This document shows, in pieces, positions 43,862 to 55,649 of a stretch of DNA of 64,000 nt. Position 1 is the first letter of the stretch, and every line of letters starts with the position of its first letter. The notes under the pieces were generated by a model. The model saw only the letters and a list, made by a program, of their open reading frames with translations, had not been told where the DNA came from and made no database searches. The stretch spans positions 9,612,284 through 9,676,283 of the forward strand of contig CM075755.1 of assembly GCA_037974335.1 (NCBI GenBank), written 5' to 3'. A program made the position numbers and the translations under genes. Source of the DNA: Prionace glauca. Lineage: Eukaryota > Chordata > Chondrichthyes > Carcharhiniformes > Carcharhinidae.

Positions 43862-44440
43862 AAAGAATGTGGAGGTGCAAAATTAAGCAGCTGCTGCTGT
43901 TGTGGAACAAGGGGGCAGGAGAAAGCCAGTTGCCCCCTCAAGCCAATATAGAAAGCATCTTGTCTGGATGTATCACAGCTTGGCATGGCTCCTGCTCTGA
44001 ACAAGATCACAAGAAACTACAAAGGCTTGGGATCGTACCCAGTCCATCACGCAAACCAGCCTTCCACCCATTGACTCTGTCTACACTTCTCGCTGCCTCG
44101 GAAAAGCAACCAGCATAATCAAGGACCCCACGCACCCCAGACATTCTCTCTTCCACCTTCTTCCATCAGGAAAAAGATACAAATGTCTGAGATCAGCTAC
44201 CAACCGACTCAAGAACAGCTTCTTCCCTGCTGTTGTCAGACATTTGAATGACCTACCTTGCACTGAGTAGATCTTTCTCTATGCCTTGGCTATGACTGCA
44301 ACACAACATTCTGCACTCTCTCCTTTCCTTCACCTCTATGTACTCTATGAATGGTATGCTTTTTCTATGTAGCGCACAAGAACCAATACTTTCCATTGTA
44401 TCCCAAAACATGTGACAATAATAAATCCAATCAAAAAAAA
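43862..44440 (+). mobile_element. L2-like LINE 3' end
   Basis: Same start (caaagaatgtggaggtgc) as the copies at 42105 and 42851, and a complete tail 'aataataaatccaatcaa'. Part of the duplicated IgV segment. Confidence 0.85.
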
Positions 44441-44645
44441 GCTTGAGGGGCCCCACTTTGCAAATATGGGGCAAGGCAAGGAGGAGGGCCTCCTTGAACT
44501 ACCACAGCCAATCTGGGGATTGAGCCCATGCCACTGGCATCATACATGAGGCACCTGATCTAAACAACACCCAGTTAGACATTAAGGAGAACATAGTTAC
44601 TGGGAAAGGAGTGTTGTGGACAGTTCTGGGTGCCACAGTACAGGA

Positions 44646-44904
44646 TTCCCATAGAATCCCATAGAATCATTACAGTGCCAATCGAGTCTGCACCAGCCAG
44701 TTCTGGCCTGGGGTGACTCTCCATGTGGAGTTAGCACATTCTCCCCACGTCTGCATGCATTTCCTCCGCGTGCTCCGGTTCCCTCCCACATTCCAAAGAT
44801 GTGTAGGTTAGGAGGATTAGCCATGTTAAATTGCCCCTTAGTGTCCAAATATGTGCAGGTTAGGTGAATTGGTCACATTAAATTGCCCCTTAGTGTCCAA
44901 TGAA
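44646..44904 (+). mobile_element. SINE-1 fragment with two 52-bp units
   Basis: Body and two copies of the 52-bp unit (gatgtgtaggttaggaggat; atgtgcaggttaggtgaatt). Confidence 0.75.
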
Positions 44905-47690
44905 CTATGAACAAAGAAATTTACAGCATTGGAAGAGGTATTTGGCCCTCCATGCCTGCACCAACCATGCTGTCTGACTGAACTAAAACTCCTACTCTTC
45001 CAGGACCATATCCCTCTATTCCCATCCTATTCATGTATTTGTCCAGATGCCCCTTTACAGTCACCATCGTGACTGCTTCCATACCTCCCCTGGCAGTGAG
45101 TTCCAGGCACCCACCACCCTCTGTATAAAAAACTTGCCTCACATACCTCTGTTAAACCTTGCCCCTCACACCTTAACCTATGCCCCGTCGTAATTGACTC
45201 TGGGAAAAAGCTTCTGACTATCCACTCTGTCCATGCCCCTCACAATCTTGTAGACTTCTATCAGGTTGCCGCTCAACCTCCATCGTTCCAGTGAGAACAA
45301 ACCCAAGTTTCTCCAACCTCTCCTCATAGCTAATGCCCTCCATACCAGGCAACATCCTGGTAAATCTTTTCTGTATTCTCTCCAAAGTCTCTATATCCTT
45401 CTGGTACTGTGGCGACCAGAATTGAACACTATATTCCAAATATAGCCGAACTTAGGTTCTTTGAAGCTGCAACATGACTTTCCAATTTTTAAACTCAACG
45501 CCCTGGCTGATGAAGGCAAACACACCATATGCCTTCTTGACTACCTTATCCACCTGCAGTGCTATTTTCAGTGACCTATGTAGCTGTATAGCCAGATCCC
45601 TCTGCCTCTCAATACTCTTTAGGGTTCTGCCATTTACTGTGTATTTCCGACCTAAGTTAGTCCTTCCAAAAAGCATTACTTCACATTTGTCTGGATTAAG
45701 CTCAATCTGCCATCTCTCCTCCCCAATTCTCCAACCGATGCATATCCTGCTGTATCCTCTGACGGTCCTCATTGCTATCAGCAATTCCACCAACCTTTTT
45801 GTCATCCACAAACTTACTAATCAATTACAGCTTCCTCCAAATCATTTTTATATGTTACAAACAACAAAGTTCCCAGCACTGATCCCTGAGGAATGCCACT
45901 AGTCACAGTCCTCCATTCAGAAACACACCCTTCCATTGCCGACCTCTGTCTTCTATGACCAAGCCACTTCTGTATCCACTTTGCCAGCTCACCTCTGATC
46001 CCAAGCGACTTCACCTTCTGCACCAGTCTGCCATGGGGGACCTTGTCAAAGGCCTTACTGAAGTCCATGTTGACAACATCCACTGCCCTACCCTCCTCGC
46101 AAAACTTGTTCAAGTTAGTGAGACATGACTTCCCCTTCACAAAACCATATTGCATCTCGTTAATATGTCCATTTATTTCCAAGTGGGAGTAAATCCTGTT
46201 CAAAGAATCCTCTCCAATAATTTCCCTACCACTGACGTAAGGCTCACCAGCCTGTATTTACCTGGATTATCTTTGCTACCTTTCTTAAACAAAGGAACAG
46301 CACTGGCTATTCTCCAATCGTTTGGGACCTCCCCATAGCCAGTGAGGATACAAAGATTTCTCTCAAGGCCCCAGAAATTTCCTTCATTGTCTCTTTCAGT
46401 ATCCTGCGCTATATCCCATCAGGTCCTGGGGACTTGTCTACGTTAATGTTTTTCAAGACCTCGAATACCTCTCTTTATAGTCTCAACATGACCCAAACAG
46501 ATCTATCATCCACCAAGTCCTTCTCTTTGGTGAATATTAATGAAAAGTATTCATTTAATACATCACCTTTTTCTCTGGCTCCATGCATAGATTCCCTCTC
46601 CTGTCCTTGAATGGACCAGCCCTCTCCCTGGCTATCCTCTTGCTCTTTATATATGTACAAAAAGCCTTGGGATTTTCCTTAATCCTTCCGGCCGATGACT
46701 TTTCATGACCCCTTTTAGCCCTCCTGACTCCTTGCTTAAGTTTCTTTCTACTTTCTTTGGATTCCACACTTGCTTCGTGTGTTCTCAGCCTCCCAGCCTT
46801 GATAAATTCTTCCTTTCTCTTTTTGACTAGGCTCACAATACCTCTCATTATCCAAGGTTCCCGAAACTTGCCATACTTATCCTTCATCCTTACAAAAACA
46901 TGCTGGTCCTGAATTTCTATCAAATTACACTTGAATGCCTCCTACGTGCCAGATGTTGATTTGCTCTCAAATATCTGCTCCCAATCTACACTCTTCAGTT
47001 CCTGCCTGTTGTAATTAACCTTCCTTCAATTTAACACCTTCACCCGAGGATTGCCCTTATCTTTATCCATCAGTACCTTAAATTGTGGTCACTGTTCCCG
47101 AACTGCCCCTCTACTGAAACATTGACCACCTGGCCGGGCTCATTCCCCAATACCAGGTCTAATATGGCCCCTTCCCTAGCTGGACTATCTACATACTGGA
47201 TGCTGCTTACAAACTCTGCCCCATCCACACCCCTAGCACTAAATGGATCCCAGTCAATATAGGGGAAGTTAAAATCTCCCAACACAAGAATCCTGTTACT
47301 TTCACACCTTGCCAAAATCTGTTTACATACCTGTTCCTCTATTTCCTGCTGGTTGTTGGGTGGCCTATAGTAAACCCCCAACATTGTGACTACACCCTTC
47401 CTATTCCTGAGCTCTACCCATATTGTCTCACTGTATGAGCCCTCTGAGGTATCCTCCCAAAGTACAGTTGTTATATTCTCCTTAACCAGCAGTGCAACCC
47501 ATTTTACTTCCACCTGTATCTCGCTTGAAACATCTGTATCCTGGAACATTAAGCTGCCAATCCTGTCCTTCCCTTAACCAAGTCTTTGTAATAGAAACAG
47601 AGCCCTTACTGGCCCTACTCTCTAATTCCCCTTCAGTCCCCTTTGGCTTCCCCCCCCGCCCAACTAGTTTAAATCCTCCTATGTGACACT
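44905..47690 (-). mobile_element. CR1 LINE, long but decayed
   Basis: Minus strand, 3' end at 44905. Endonuclease at 47549-47070 (VLGDFNFPYIDWD, AILDLVLGNEPGQV), linker (AGRIKENPKAFCTYIKSKRI), RT (MDFSKAFDKVPHGRL, SGIPQGSVLGTLLF) and C-terminus (FTRMLPGMEGISYEERLEKL). Many frame breaks. Confidence 0.9.
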
Positions 47691-49229
47691 AGCAAACCTC
47701 TCGGCCGGAATATTTATGCCCCTCCAGCTTAGATGCAAACTGTCCTTTTTGTACAGGTCTCGCTTGCCCCGGACGAGGTCCCAATAGTCCAGATATCTGA
47801 AAACCCCTCCTACACCAGCTGTTTATCCATGTATCAAGCTGTACTATCTTCCTATTTCTAGCCTCACTAGCACATGGCGCAGGGAGTAATCCTGAGATTA
47901 TGGGTGACGCAATAGCACAGTGGTTAGCACTACTGCTTCACAGTTCCAGAGACCTGGGTTCGATTCCCAGCTTGAGTCACTGCCTGTGTGGAGTTTGCAC
48001 ATCTCCTCAGGTCTGCATGGGTTTCCTCCGTGTGCTCTGGTTTCCTCCCAAAGTCCAAAGATGTCCAAAGATGTCCAAAGGGTTAGGTTGATGGGCCATG
48101 CTAAAATTGTCCCTTAGTGTTCTGAGATGTGTAGGTTAGAGGGACTAATGGGTAAATATGTAGGGATATGGGGGTAGTACCTGGGTGGGATTGTGGTCAG
48201 TGCAAACTCAATGGGCCCAATGGCCTCTTTCTGCATTGTAGGGTTTCTTTGACTTCTAGAGTCCTGCTTTTTAACTAACTCCCTAAAGTGCTGCTGCAGG
48301 ACCATGTCACTCTTCCTACCTATGTCATTAGTATCATGACCTCTGGCTGCTCACCCTCTCCCTTTAGAATGCTTTCTGCCCATTCAGAGATACTCTGGAC
48401 CCTGGCATCAGGGAGGCAACATACCATCCTGGAGCCTCTTTCATGTCCACAGAGTTGCCTATCTGTACCCTTAACTACAGAGTCCCCATAGAACTATTGC
48501 TCTAGTGCTCTTTGTCCCTCCCTACTTAACAACGGAGCCAGCCATGGTGCCACTGCTCTGACTGCTGCAGCTGTTATTCCCTGATAGGCCACCCACCCCC
48601 AACAGTATCCAAAACGGTATGCTTGTTAGAGAGGAGGACGACCACAGGAGATTCCTGCTCTGACTGCCTTTCCAGCAACCATCCATCTATCTGCCTCCAC
48701 CTTGGGTGTCACCACATCACTAAAACTCCTTCCTATGACACTTTCCGTCACCTTCATGCTTCCAGGTGCCGATTTTTGGAAAAATCCATCATGCAGTCAG
48801 TGATGCTACAATTTGGTACAATTCCTGCAGATGCTGTTGTACAAGCCACTGGAAGCAACACGATTTTCCCACATCTCTCAAGTGCAGCAACCCCACTAAC
48901 TGACATTTCTATCACCAAGTCAATTATTTAAGAACATTTATTAAAAATTCTTACCTTCACTTATTGCTGTAGATACACAAAGTAGGCCTTTATATCACCT
49001 GCCTTCCTAGGAATGCTCTCCTTGCAGATTAACAGCTACCGAGCAAGAAGAAAGAAAACAAAAAGAGAAAAAGCACCTCCTCCCACTCTGAACCGAATTA
49101 CCACACTGTTTCAAAAATTAACAAATTGCAATCCCATTCTGGCTACCTCACTCAGGCTGTGTCCAATCACGTGCACAAAGTTTACTGTCTGTCTTTTATA
49201 TAGAGCTCTTTTTTTCTTTTCTTTTATTT
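47691..49229 (-). mobile_element. Probable 5' part of the same CR1, with a nested SINE-1
   Basis: A plus-strand SINE-1 fills about 47900-48250 (box B 'gggttcgattcc'). The flanking 47691-47899 and 48251-48960 continue without other repeats and may be the LINE 5' region. I could not confirm an ORF1. Confidence 0.45.
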
Positions 49230-49513
49230 GTGGTGCTAGCTGGCTAGTATTTATTACCCATCCCTAGTTGCCCTTGGAGGGCAGTTGAGAGCCAAACACA
49301 TTGCTGTGGGTCTGGAATCACATATAGGCCAGACTGGGTAAGGACGGCAGATTTCCTTCCCTAAAGGACATTAATGAACCAGATGGGTTTTTCCAACAAT
49401 CAACAATGGTCATCAATAAATTCTTCAGATATTTTTCATTGAATTCAAATTCCACCATCCATCACGGAATTCGAACCCAGTACTCCAGAATATTAGCTGA
49501 GTTTCTGGATTAA
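49230..49513 (-). mobile_element. SINE-2
   Basis: From the tail 'tatttattacccatccctag' to the head 'aattcgaacccagtactcca'. Confidence 0.8.
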
Positions 49514-49994
49514 TAGAACAAAGATCAAAGAAAATTACAGCACAGGAACAGGCTCTTCTGCCCTCCAAGCCTGCATCCACCATGCTGCCTGACTTAACTA
49601 AAACCCCCTACCCTTCCAGGGACCATATCCCTCTATTCCAATCCTATTCATGTATTTGTCAAAACGCCCCTTAAAAGTCACTACTGTATCCACTTCCACT
49701 CCCTCTGCCGGCAACGAATTCCAGGCATCCACTAGTCTCTGCGTAAAAAATCTGCCTTGTATATCTCCTTTAAACTTTGCCCCTCGCACCGTAAACCTGT
49801 GCCCCCTAGTAATTGACTCTTCCACCCTGGGAAAAGCTTCTGACTATCCACTCTGCCCATGCCTCTCATAATCTTGTGGACTTCTGTCAGGTCCCCCCTC
49901 AACCTCCGTCGTTGCAGTGAGAACAAACCAAGTTTCTCCAACCTCTCCTCATGGCTGCTGCCCTCCATCCCAGGTAACATCCTGGTAAATCTTT
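49514..49994 (-). mobile_element. CR1 LINE 3' end
   Basis: The minus strand encodes MLPGMEGSSHEERLEKLGLF and VRGAKFKGDIQGRFFTQRLV. 5'-truncated. Confidence 0.9.
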
Positions 49995-50262
49995 TCTTTA
50001 CCCATCCCTAGTTGCCCTTGGGGGCTGTGGGTTGGGGTAGTTCCTTTTTACCAACTAACTAGACCAATAAACTTTGTCCAATCACGTGCACAAAGTTTAC
50101 TGTCTGTCTTTTATATAGAGCTCTTTTTTTCTTTTCTTTTATTTGTGGTGCTAGCTGGCTAGTATTTATTACCCATCCCTAATTGCCCTTGGAGGGCAGT
50201 TGAGAGTCAAACACATTGCTGTGGGTCTGGAATCACATAGGCCAGACTGGGTAAGGATGGCA

Positions 50263-50987
50263 TAAACTTTGACTTTGAATAGTGTGGATGAGCAGAGGGA
50301 TCTAGGTGTATGTGTACATAGATCCCTGAAAGTTGGGAATCAAGTAGATAAGGTTGTTAAGAAGGCATACGGAGTCTTGGCGTTTATTGGTAGGGGGATT
50401 GAATTTAGGAGTCGCAGCGTCATGATGCAACCGTACACAACTCTGGTGCGGCCACACTTGGAGTTTTGTGTGCAGTTCTGGTCCCCACATTACAGGAAGG
50501 ATGTAGAGGCTTTGGAGAGGGTGCAGAGGAGGTTTACCAGGATGTTGCCTGGTATGGAGGGGAGATCCAATGAGGAGAGACTGAGAGATTTGGGGTTGTT
50601 TTCGCTGGAAAGAAGGCGGCTAAGAGGGGATCTCATTGAAACATATAAGATGATTAGAGGTTTAGACAGGGTAGATAGTGATAGCCTTTTTCCAAGGATG
50701 GAGAAAGCTAGCACGAGGGGGCATGACTTTAAATTAAGGGGGGGTAGTTATAGGACTGATGTCAGGGGTAGGTTCTTTACCCAGAGGGTGGTGAGGGACT
50801 GGAATGCCCTGCCAGCTGCAGTTGTAAATGCACCTAGTTTGGGGGCGTTTAAGAAATCTGTGGATAGGTTTATGGATGAAAAGAGATTGGTTTAGGCTAG
50901 TGGGTCATTGTTTTGTAACTGGTCGGCGCAACATCGTGGGCCGAAGGGCCTGTTCTGCGCTGTAATGTTCTATGTTCTATGTTCTAA
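50263..50987 (+). mobile_element. CR1 LINE 3' end, C-terminal frame open
   Basis: One frame is open from 50269 to 50895 (SVDEQRDLGVCVHRSLKVGN, FTRMLPGMEGRSNEERLRDL, FFTQRVVRDWNALPAAVV). Tail 'aatgttctatgttctatg'. Looks recent. Confidence 0.92.
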
Positions 50988-51119
50988 TAAACTTATAACT
51001 GAAAAAAAAAACAGGAAAATTAGATTTACGACTTAGCTCTTTAAATACCATACTGCTCAAAATTACCAAATTCCAGTCCCACACTGGCTGTCTCATGCAT
51101 ATGCGCATTGCTTACCAAT

Positions 51120-51265
51120 GATGGGTAAGTTGTGTGGATTAGCCATAGTAAATGTATGGGGTTAAGGGGACAGGTTGGCAAGGGTGTGGGCCTGGGTAAG
51201 ATGTTCTTTTGGGGACTCAGTACTGACTCAATGGGCTGAATGGCACTGTAGGGATTCTATGGATT
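51120..51265 (+). mobile_element. SINE-1 3' fragment beside IgV exon 1
   Basis: Reads 'ggattagccatagtaaatgt' and 'atgggctgaatggcactgta'. The same fragment flanks the other two IgV exons, so it predates their duplication. Confidence 0.7.
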
Positions 51266-51335
51266 CAGCAGTGAGTTGTGAAATATAGGAAGGCAAATTC
51301 AATCACTGATAATCAGATCAATTGCATGAACTCAC

Positions 51336-51674
51336 CGTACTTAATGCTGAGCATTATATCTTCTTTCTTGTCATTGAACAGTCCGCTATATTCTACCCGG
51401 CAGTTGTACAGACCCTCATCTCTCAGGGTCAAATCGTGTATGGTGAGAGAAACATTACCTCGCTCAATGTCCCCAAGCAAATTGTATTTTGTGTTAGAAC
51501 GGTGGATGATATTTTTCCCATCAGTTTTAAGCAACACGCTGTCACACAAACATGCAAGTATTTCTGGGCACCTGCCTCGACCCCAACACATTGCAGTTAA
51601 ACCATAAGACTCAACATTGTAGGTGCACGGCAAGGTGACCGAGGATCTCAGTGTCCCATTGATATGCAATGTCT
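51336..51674 (-). CDS. TIM-type IgV domain exon 1
   Basis: Exon of 339 nt (113 codons), phase 1-1, acceptor 'tcctttttgcag', donor TACG|GTGAGT. It encodes LHINGTLRSSVTLPCTYNV, GLTAMCWGRGRCPEILACLC, Y-N-L-L-G-D-I-E-R-G-N-V-S-L-T-I and EGLYNCRVEYSGLFNDKKED. This matches HAVCR1/TIMD4 IgV domains strand for strand. The FG loop keeps F-N-D (TIM: W-F-N-D), whose Asn and Asp bind the metal ion in mammalian TIMs. One of the doubled F-strand cysteines is Asn here and an extra Cys appears in the CC' loop, so disulfides may be rearranged. Confidence 0.91.
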
Positions 51675-51940
51675 CTGCAAAAAGGAAATTACATTCAGAG
51701 CCTGTAATATGGAGGAGGACGTGTTACCAAAGCAGCTGAATCACAACATCTGAATCAAACACTTTTAAAATTACTGTCTGCAGATTTAACACAAAGAACA
51801 TGGAGGTGCAAAATTAAGTGGCTGCTGCTGTTTGGAACAGGGGGAACACAAGAAAGCCAGTTACCCCTCCCCCAAGCCAATTCCACCAGTCCATGAAATT
51901 ATGTCTGAGTTTCAACCTAATTGCAAGGCCCCACCTTAAC

Positions 51941-52934
51941 GTACATAAGAACATAAGAAATAGGAGCAGGAGTAGGCCATCTAGCCCTTCGAGCCTGCCC
52001 CACCATTCAATAAGATCATGGCTGATCTGTCTTGGCTCAGTTCCACATTCCCGCCCTCTCCCCATAACCCTTAATCCCCTCGCTTATCAAAAACCCATCA
52101 ACCCTCATATAAAAATATTTAGCGAGGCAGCCTCCACCACTTCAACGGGCAGAGAATTCCAGAGATTCACCACCCTTTGAGTGAAGAAGTTCCTCCTCAA
52201 CTCCGTTCTAAACCGCCCCCCCTTTACATTGAGGCTGTGCCCCCTAGTCCTACTGTCCTTTCTGAGCAGGAAGAGTCTCTCCACCTCTGTCCTAACCATC
52301 CCATTCATCATCTTATACGTCTCAATCAGATCTCCCCTCATTCTTCTAAACTCTAACGAGTACAAGCCTAGTTTATTCAGCCTCTCCTTATAGCTCAACC
52401 CCCTCAACTCCGCTATCAGCCGAGTAAATCTCCTCTGCACTCCCTCCAAGGCCAAAATATCCTTGCGTAAGTGCGGTGACCAAAACTGCACACAGTACTC
52501 CAGCTGCAGCCTCACCAATGCCCTATACAGCTGCAGCAAGACCTCCTTACTTTTATATTCAATCCCCCTCGCTATGAAGGCCAGCATCCCATTCGCCTTC
52601 CTGACCACCTGCTGCACCTGCAGGCTGGGTTTTTGCGACTCATGCACAAGGACCCCGAGGTCCCTCTGCACCATCACCTGCTGCAGTTTTTCACCACGTA
52701 AGTAATAGCCCTTCCTACCATTATTCCCACCAAAGTGGACCACCTCGCACTTGCCAACATTAAATTCCATTTGCCAGTTCCTGGCCCATTCGCCCAGCCC
52801 ATCTAGATCCTTCTGCAGACTCTCCACACCCTCCGCGCAATTTGCCGTTCCACCAATTTTGGTGTCATCAGCAAATTTCGACACCCTACACTCGGTTCCC
52901 TCCTCCAGATCATCTATATAAATGGTAAATAGCT
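51941..52934 (-). mobile_element. CR1 LINE (second subfamily), 5'-truncated
   Basis: The minus strand encodes LFTIYIDDLEEGTECRVSKF, KFADDTKIGG, RALVRLQLEYCVQFWSPHLR and ELRRNFFTQRVVNLWNSLPV. The tail repeats 'cataagaa' at the low end. One open frame of about 316 codons. Confidence 0.92.
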
Positions 52935-53668
52935 GAACATAAGAACATAAGAAATAAGAACATAAGAAATAGGAGCAGGAGTAGGCCATCCAGCCCTTCG
53001 AGCCTGCCCCGCCATTCAATAAGATCATGGCTGATCTGTCGCTGCTCAGTTCCACTTTTCCGCTTTCTCCCCATAACCCTTAATCCCCTCTCTTATCAAA
53101 AACCCATCAACCCGCGTCTTAAAAATATTTAGCGAGGCAGCCTCCACCACCTCAACAGGCAGAGAATTCCAGAGATTCACCACCCTTTGAGTGAAGAAGT
53201 TCCTCCTCAACTCTGTTCTAAACCGCCCCCCCTTTATCTTGAGTCTGTGCCTCCTAGTCCTACTGTCTTTTTTGAGCGGGAAGAGTCTCTCCACCTCTAT
53301 CCTATCCATCCCATTCATCATCTTATACGTCTCAATGAGATCTCCCCTCATTCTTCTAAACTCTAACGAGTACAAGCCCAGTTTATTCAGCCTCTCCTCA
53401 TAGCTCAACCCCCTCAACTCTGGTATCAGCCTAGTAAACCTCCTCTGCACTCCCTCCAAGGCCAAAATATCCTTGCGCAGGTGCGGTGCCCAAAACTGCA
53501 CACAGTACTCCAGCTGCGGCCTCACCAATGCCCTATACAGCTGCAGCAAAAACCTCCCTACTTTTATATTCAATCCCCCTCGCTATGAAGGCCAGCATCC
53601 CATTCGCCTTCCTGACTACCTGCTGCACCTGCAAGCTGGGTTTTTGCGACTCATGCACAAGGACCCCT
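52935..53668 (-). mobile_element. CR1 LINE, second copy in tandem
   Basis: Same subfamily and orientation, its 3' tail touching the 5' truncation point of the 51941 copy. C-terminal frame open for about 175 codons (EYCVQFWAPHLRKDILALEG). Confidence 0.9.
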
Positions 53669-53749
53669 TCTGGACACTGATCTCACTACTCCAGGTGTGG
53701 TCTATACTGTCACGACAGTCCCAGAGGGCGTTTCCTGCTCACCCCTTTG

Positions 53750-53925
53750 AGGCAGTGACAGCTGACTGGTGGTGATTTAGCCTGAGGGTCATCACACCTC
53801 AGGCAAGGAGCAAAGTTGAGAAGGCCTTTACGGATAATCTCAGAGGGTATGGGAATTGAACCCATGCTGTTGGTGTCACACTGCATCACTAATCAGCAAT
53901 CCAGCCAACTGAGCTAACAGACCCC
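53750..53925 (-). mobile_element. Third tRNA-derived SINE family
   Basis: On the minus strand: 'gtctgttagctcagttggct' (box A) and 'gggttcaattccc' (box B) in tRNA-like spacing. A different head from SINE-1 and SINE-2. The body extends toward 53700. Confidence 0.7.
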
Positions 53926-54089
53926 CTGGTATGGTCTAACCAGGGTTGAAACATGACCACCACCTTGTAAGTTTTTTAACTTAATTTGTAGGGTGTGGGC
54001 ATCACTGGATGATGTCAAGCTTCTTGAGTGTTGTTGGAGCTTTACGTATCCAGGCATGTGGCGAGCATTCCATCACACTCCTGCCTAGT

Positions 54090-54770
54090 GGGCAGCACAG
54101 TGGCATAGTGGTCAGCACTGCTGCCTCACAGTGCCAGAGAGCTGGGTTCAATTCCCAGCCTCAAGTCACTGTCTGTGCGGGGTCTGCACATTCTCCCTGT
54201 GTCTGCGTGGGTTTCCCCTGGGTGTCCAGTTTTCTCCCACAGTCTGAAAGACGTGCTGGTCGGGTGCATTGGCTATGCAAGATTCTCCCTAAGCGTACAT
54301 GAACAGGCACCAGAGTGTGGTGACCAGGGAATTTTCATAGTAACTTCATTGCAGTGTTAATATACAAAGAACAAAGAACAAAGAACAACTCAGCACGGGA
54401 AACAGGCCCTTCGGCCCAACAAGCCCGCGCCACCGTCCCATGGTCAGTGACCTATTCATGACTCTAGTCTATGCCTAATGTGTGAGGATCAGGGAGGTCC
54501 AATATAGGGACAATTTGTTACCCAATCAATCAGCCTAAAAGCACATTTTTGGGATGTGGGAGGAAACCGGAACACCCGGAGGAAACCCACGCAACCACGG
54601 GGAGAACGCGCAAACTCCCACGGACACAGGCCCAACTCCATGTGTCCGCACAGCAACAGAGATAGCCTCTGAGCTGCCATGATGCCCTCGAGATGGTAAG
54701 TGTCTGTGGATAAAAATTTCAATATAAACCTACTTGTGACACTAATAAATAAACCTAAACTTTAGATGGT
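54090..54770 (+). mobile_element. SINE-1 interrupted by the composite repeat, copy 2
   Basis: SINE-1 head at 54090-54362 (box B 'gggttcaattccc'). The composite repeat at 54364-54721 is nearly identical to 31944-32288. A SINE-type tail (acttgtgacactaataaata) follows. Confidence 0.8.
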
Positions 54771-54924
54771 GGATAGGGTTTGGGAAGTCCAGAAGTAATT
54801 CAAAAAAGGCTTTTACTTGCAGAGAATAGGTCTCTGCATATGAATGTCTGTCACTCCAAGCAAATATAAATGAATCATGTTACAAGCTGAGCTGGTTATT
54901 TTAAATTGGTTATTCCTGTAGCTA

Positions 54925-55017
54925 CGACAGATCAGCCATGATGTTATTGAATGGCGGGGCAGGCTCGAAGGGCTAGATGGCCTACTCCTGCTCCTATTTC
55001 TTATGTTCTTATGTTTT
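54925..55017 (+). mobile_element. CR1 LINE 3' tail
   Basis: Only the last 90 bp (gaagggctagatggcctact and 'cttatgttcttatg'). Confidence 0.85.
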
Positions 55018-55387
55018 AGCACACTCAGGACTGTTCAGCAAGTGCTGCCTCATCATGAAATCATATCTAACATTGAGTGCAGGATGAAAAGTATCACCAA
55101 CTTGTCTTTCTCTTCATCAATATGTGTATGCATTTCACTGGAGGAACCACTCGGCTTTTGTGTGGAGACTTTTGCTGCAGTTCACAGAGAATCTCTTTGA
55201 GTACACTGTTATAGTATAGTTATTTAAACAGCCTCCTGTTTGCCAAGTAAATGAACTGGTTTGCCGTAGTGAGCTGTGAGTCCCTCAGTAATCCTACTTT
55301 ACCTCCAACCCACCAGCTGCCATGGTGGTGTCAATAGGCACTCTGATGATGGCTCAGTGAGTTGTACAATGACTTGTTGTAAAACAT
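55018..55387. other. Unique-looking sequence, no gene seen
   Basis: No splice-bounded coding segment that fits the receptor. Confidence 0.4.
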
Positions 55388-55620
55388 TTTTCGCAGAGAA
55401 AGAGAGAGTGCCTATCTGGGGTGCATTGCCTGAGAATGTGGGTGAGGCCAATTCATGTGTGGCGCTCAAATGGGAATTGGTTAAGTACTTGATGTGGTAG
55501 AAAAATATTGCAAGGCTGTGTGGGAGGGGGCAGGGGAATGGGGCCTGCAGAGAGCTAGCATAGGAATAATGGCTGAATGGCCTCTTTGCTGTAATTATTC
55601 TATAACTCTTTGAATTCTAA
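55388..55620 (+). mobile_element. LINE 3' fragment
   Basis: Degraded CR1-like 3' end (ggaataatggctgaatggcc). Confidence 0.6.
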
Positions 55621-55649
55621 ATGGGCGTGGAATTTTTATTTTTATTCAT

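Noticed and set aside
53830-53925. A possible functional tRNA gene on the minus strand
   Set aside because: A and B boxes are present, but the sequence cannot be folded into a full cloverleaf by eye and continues as a SINE body.
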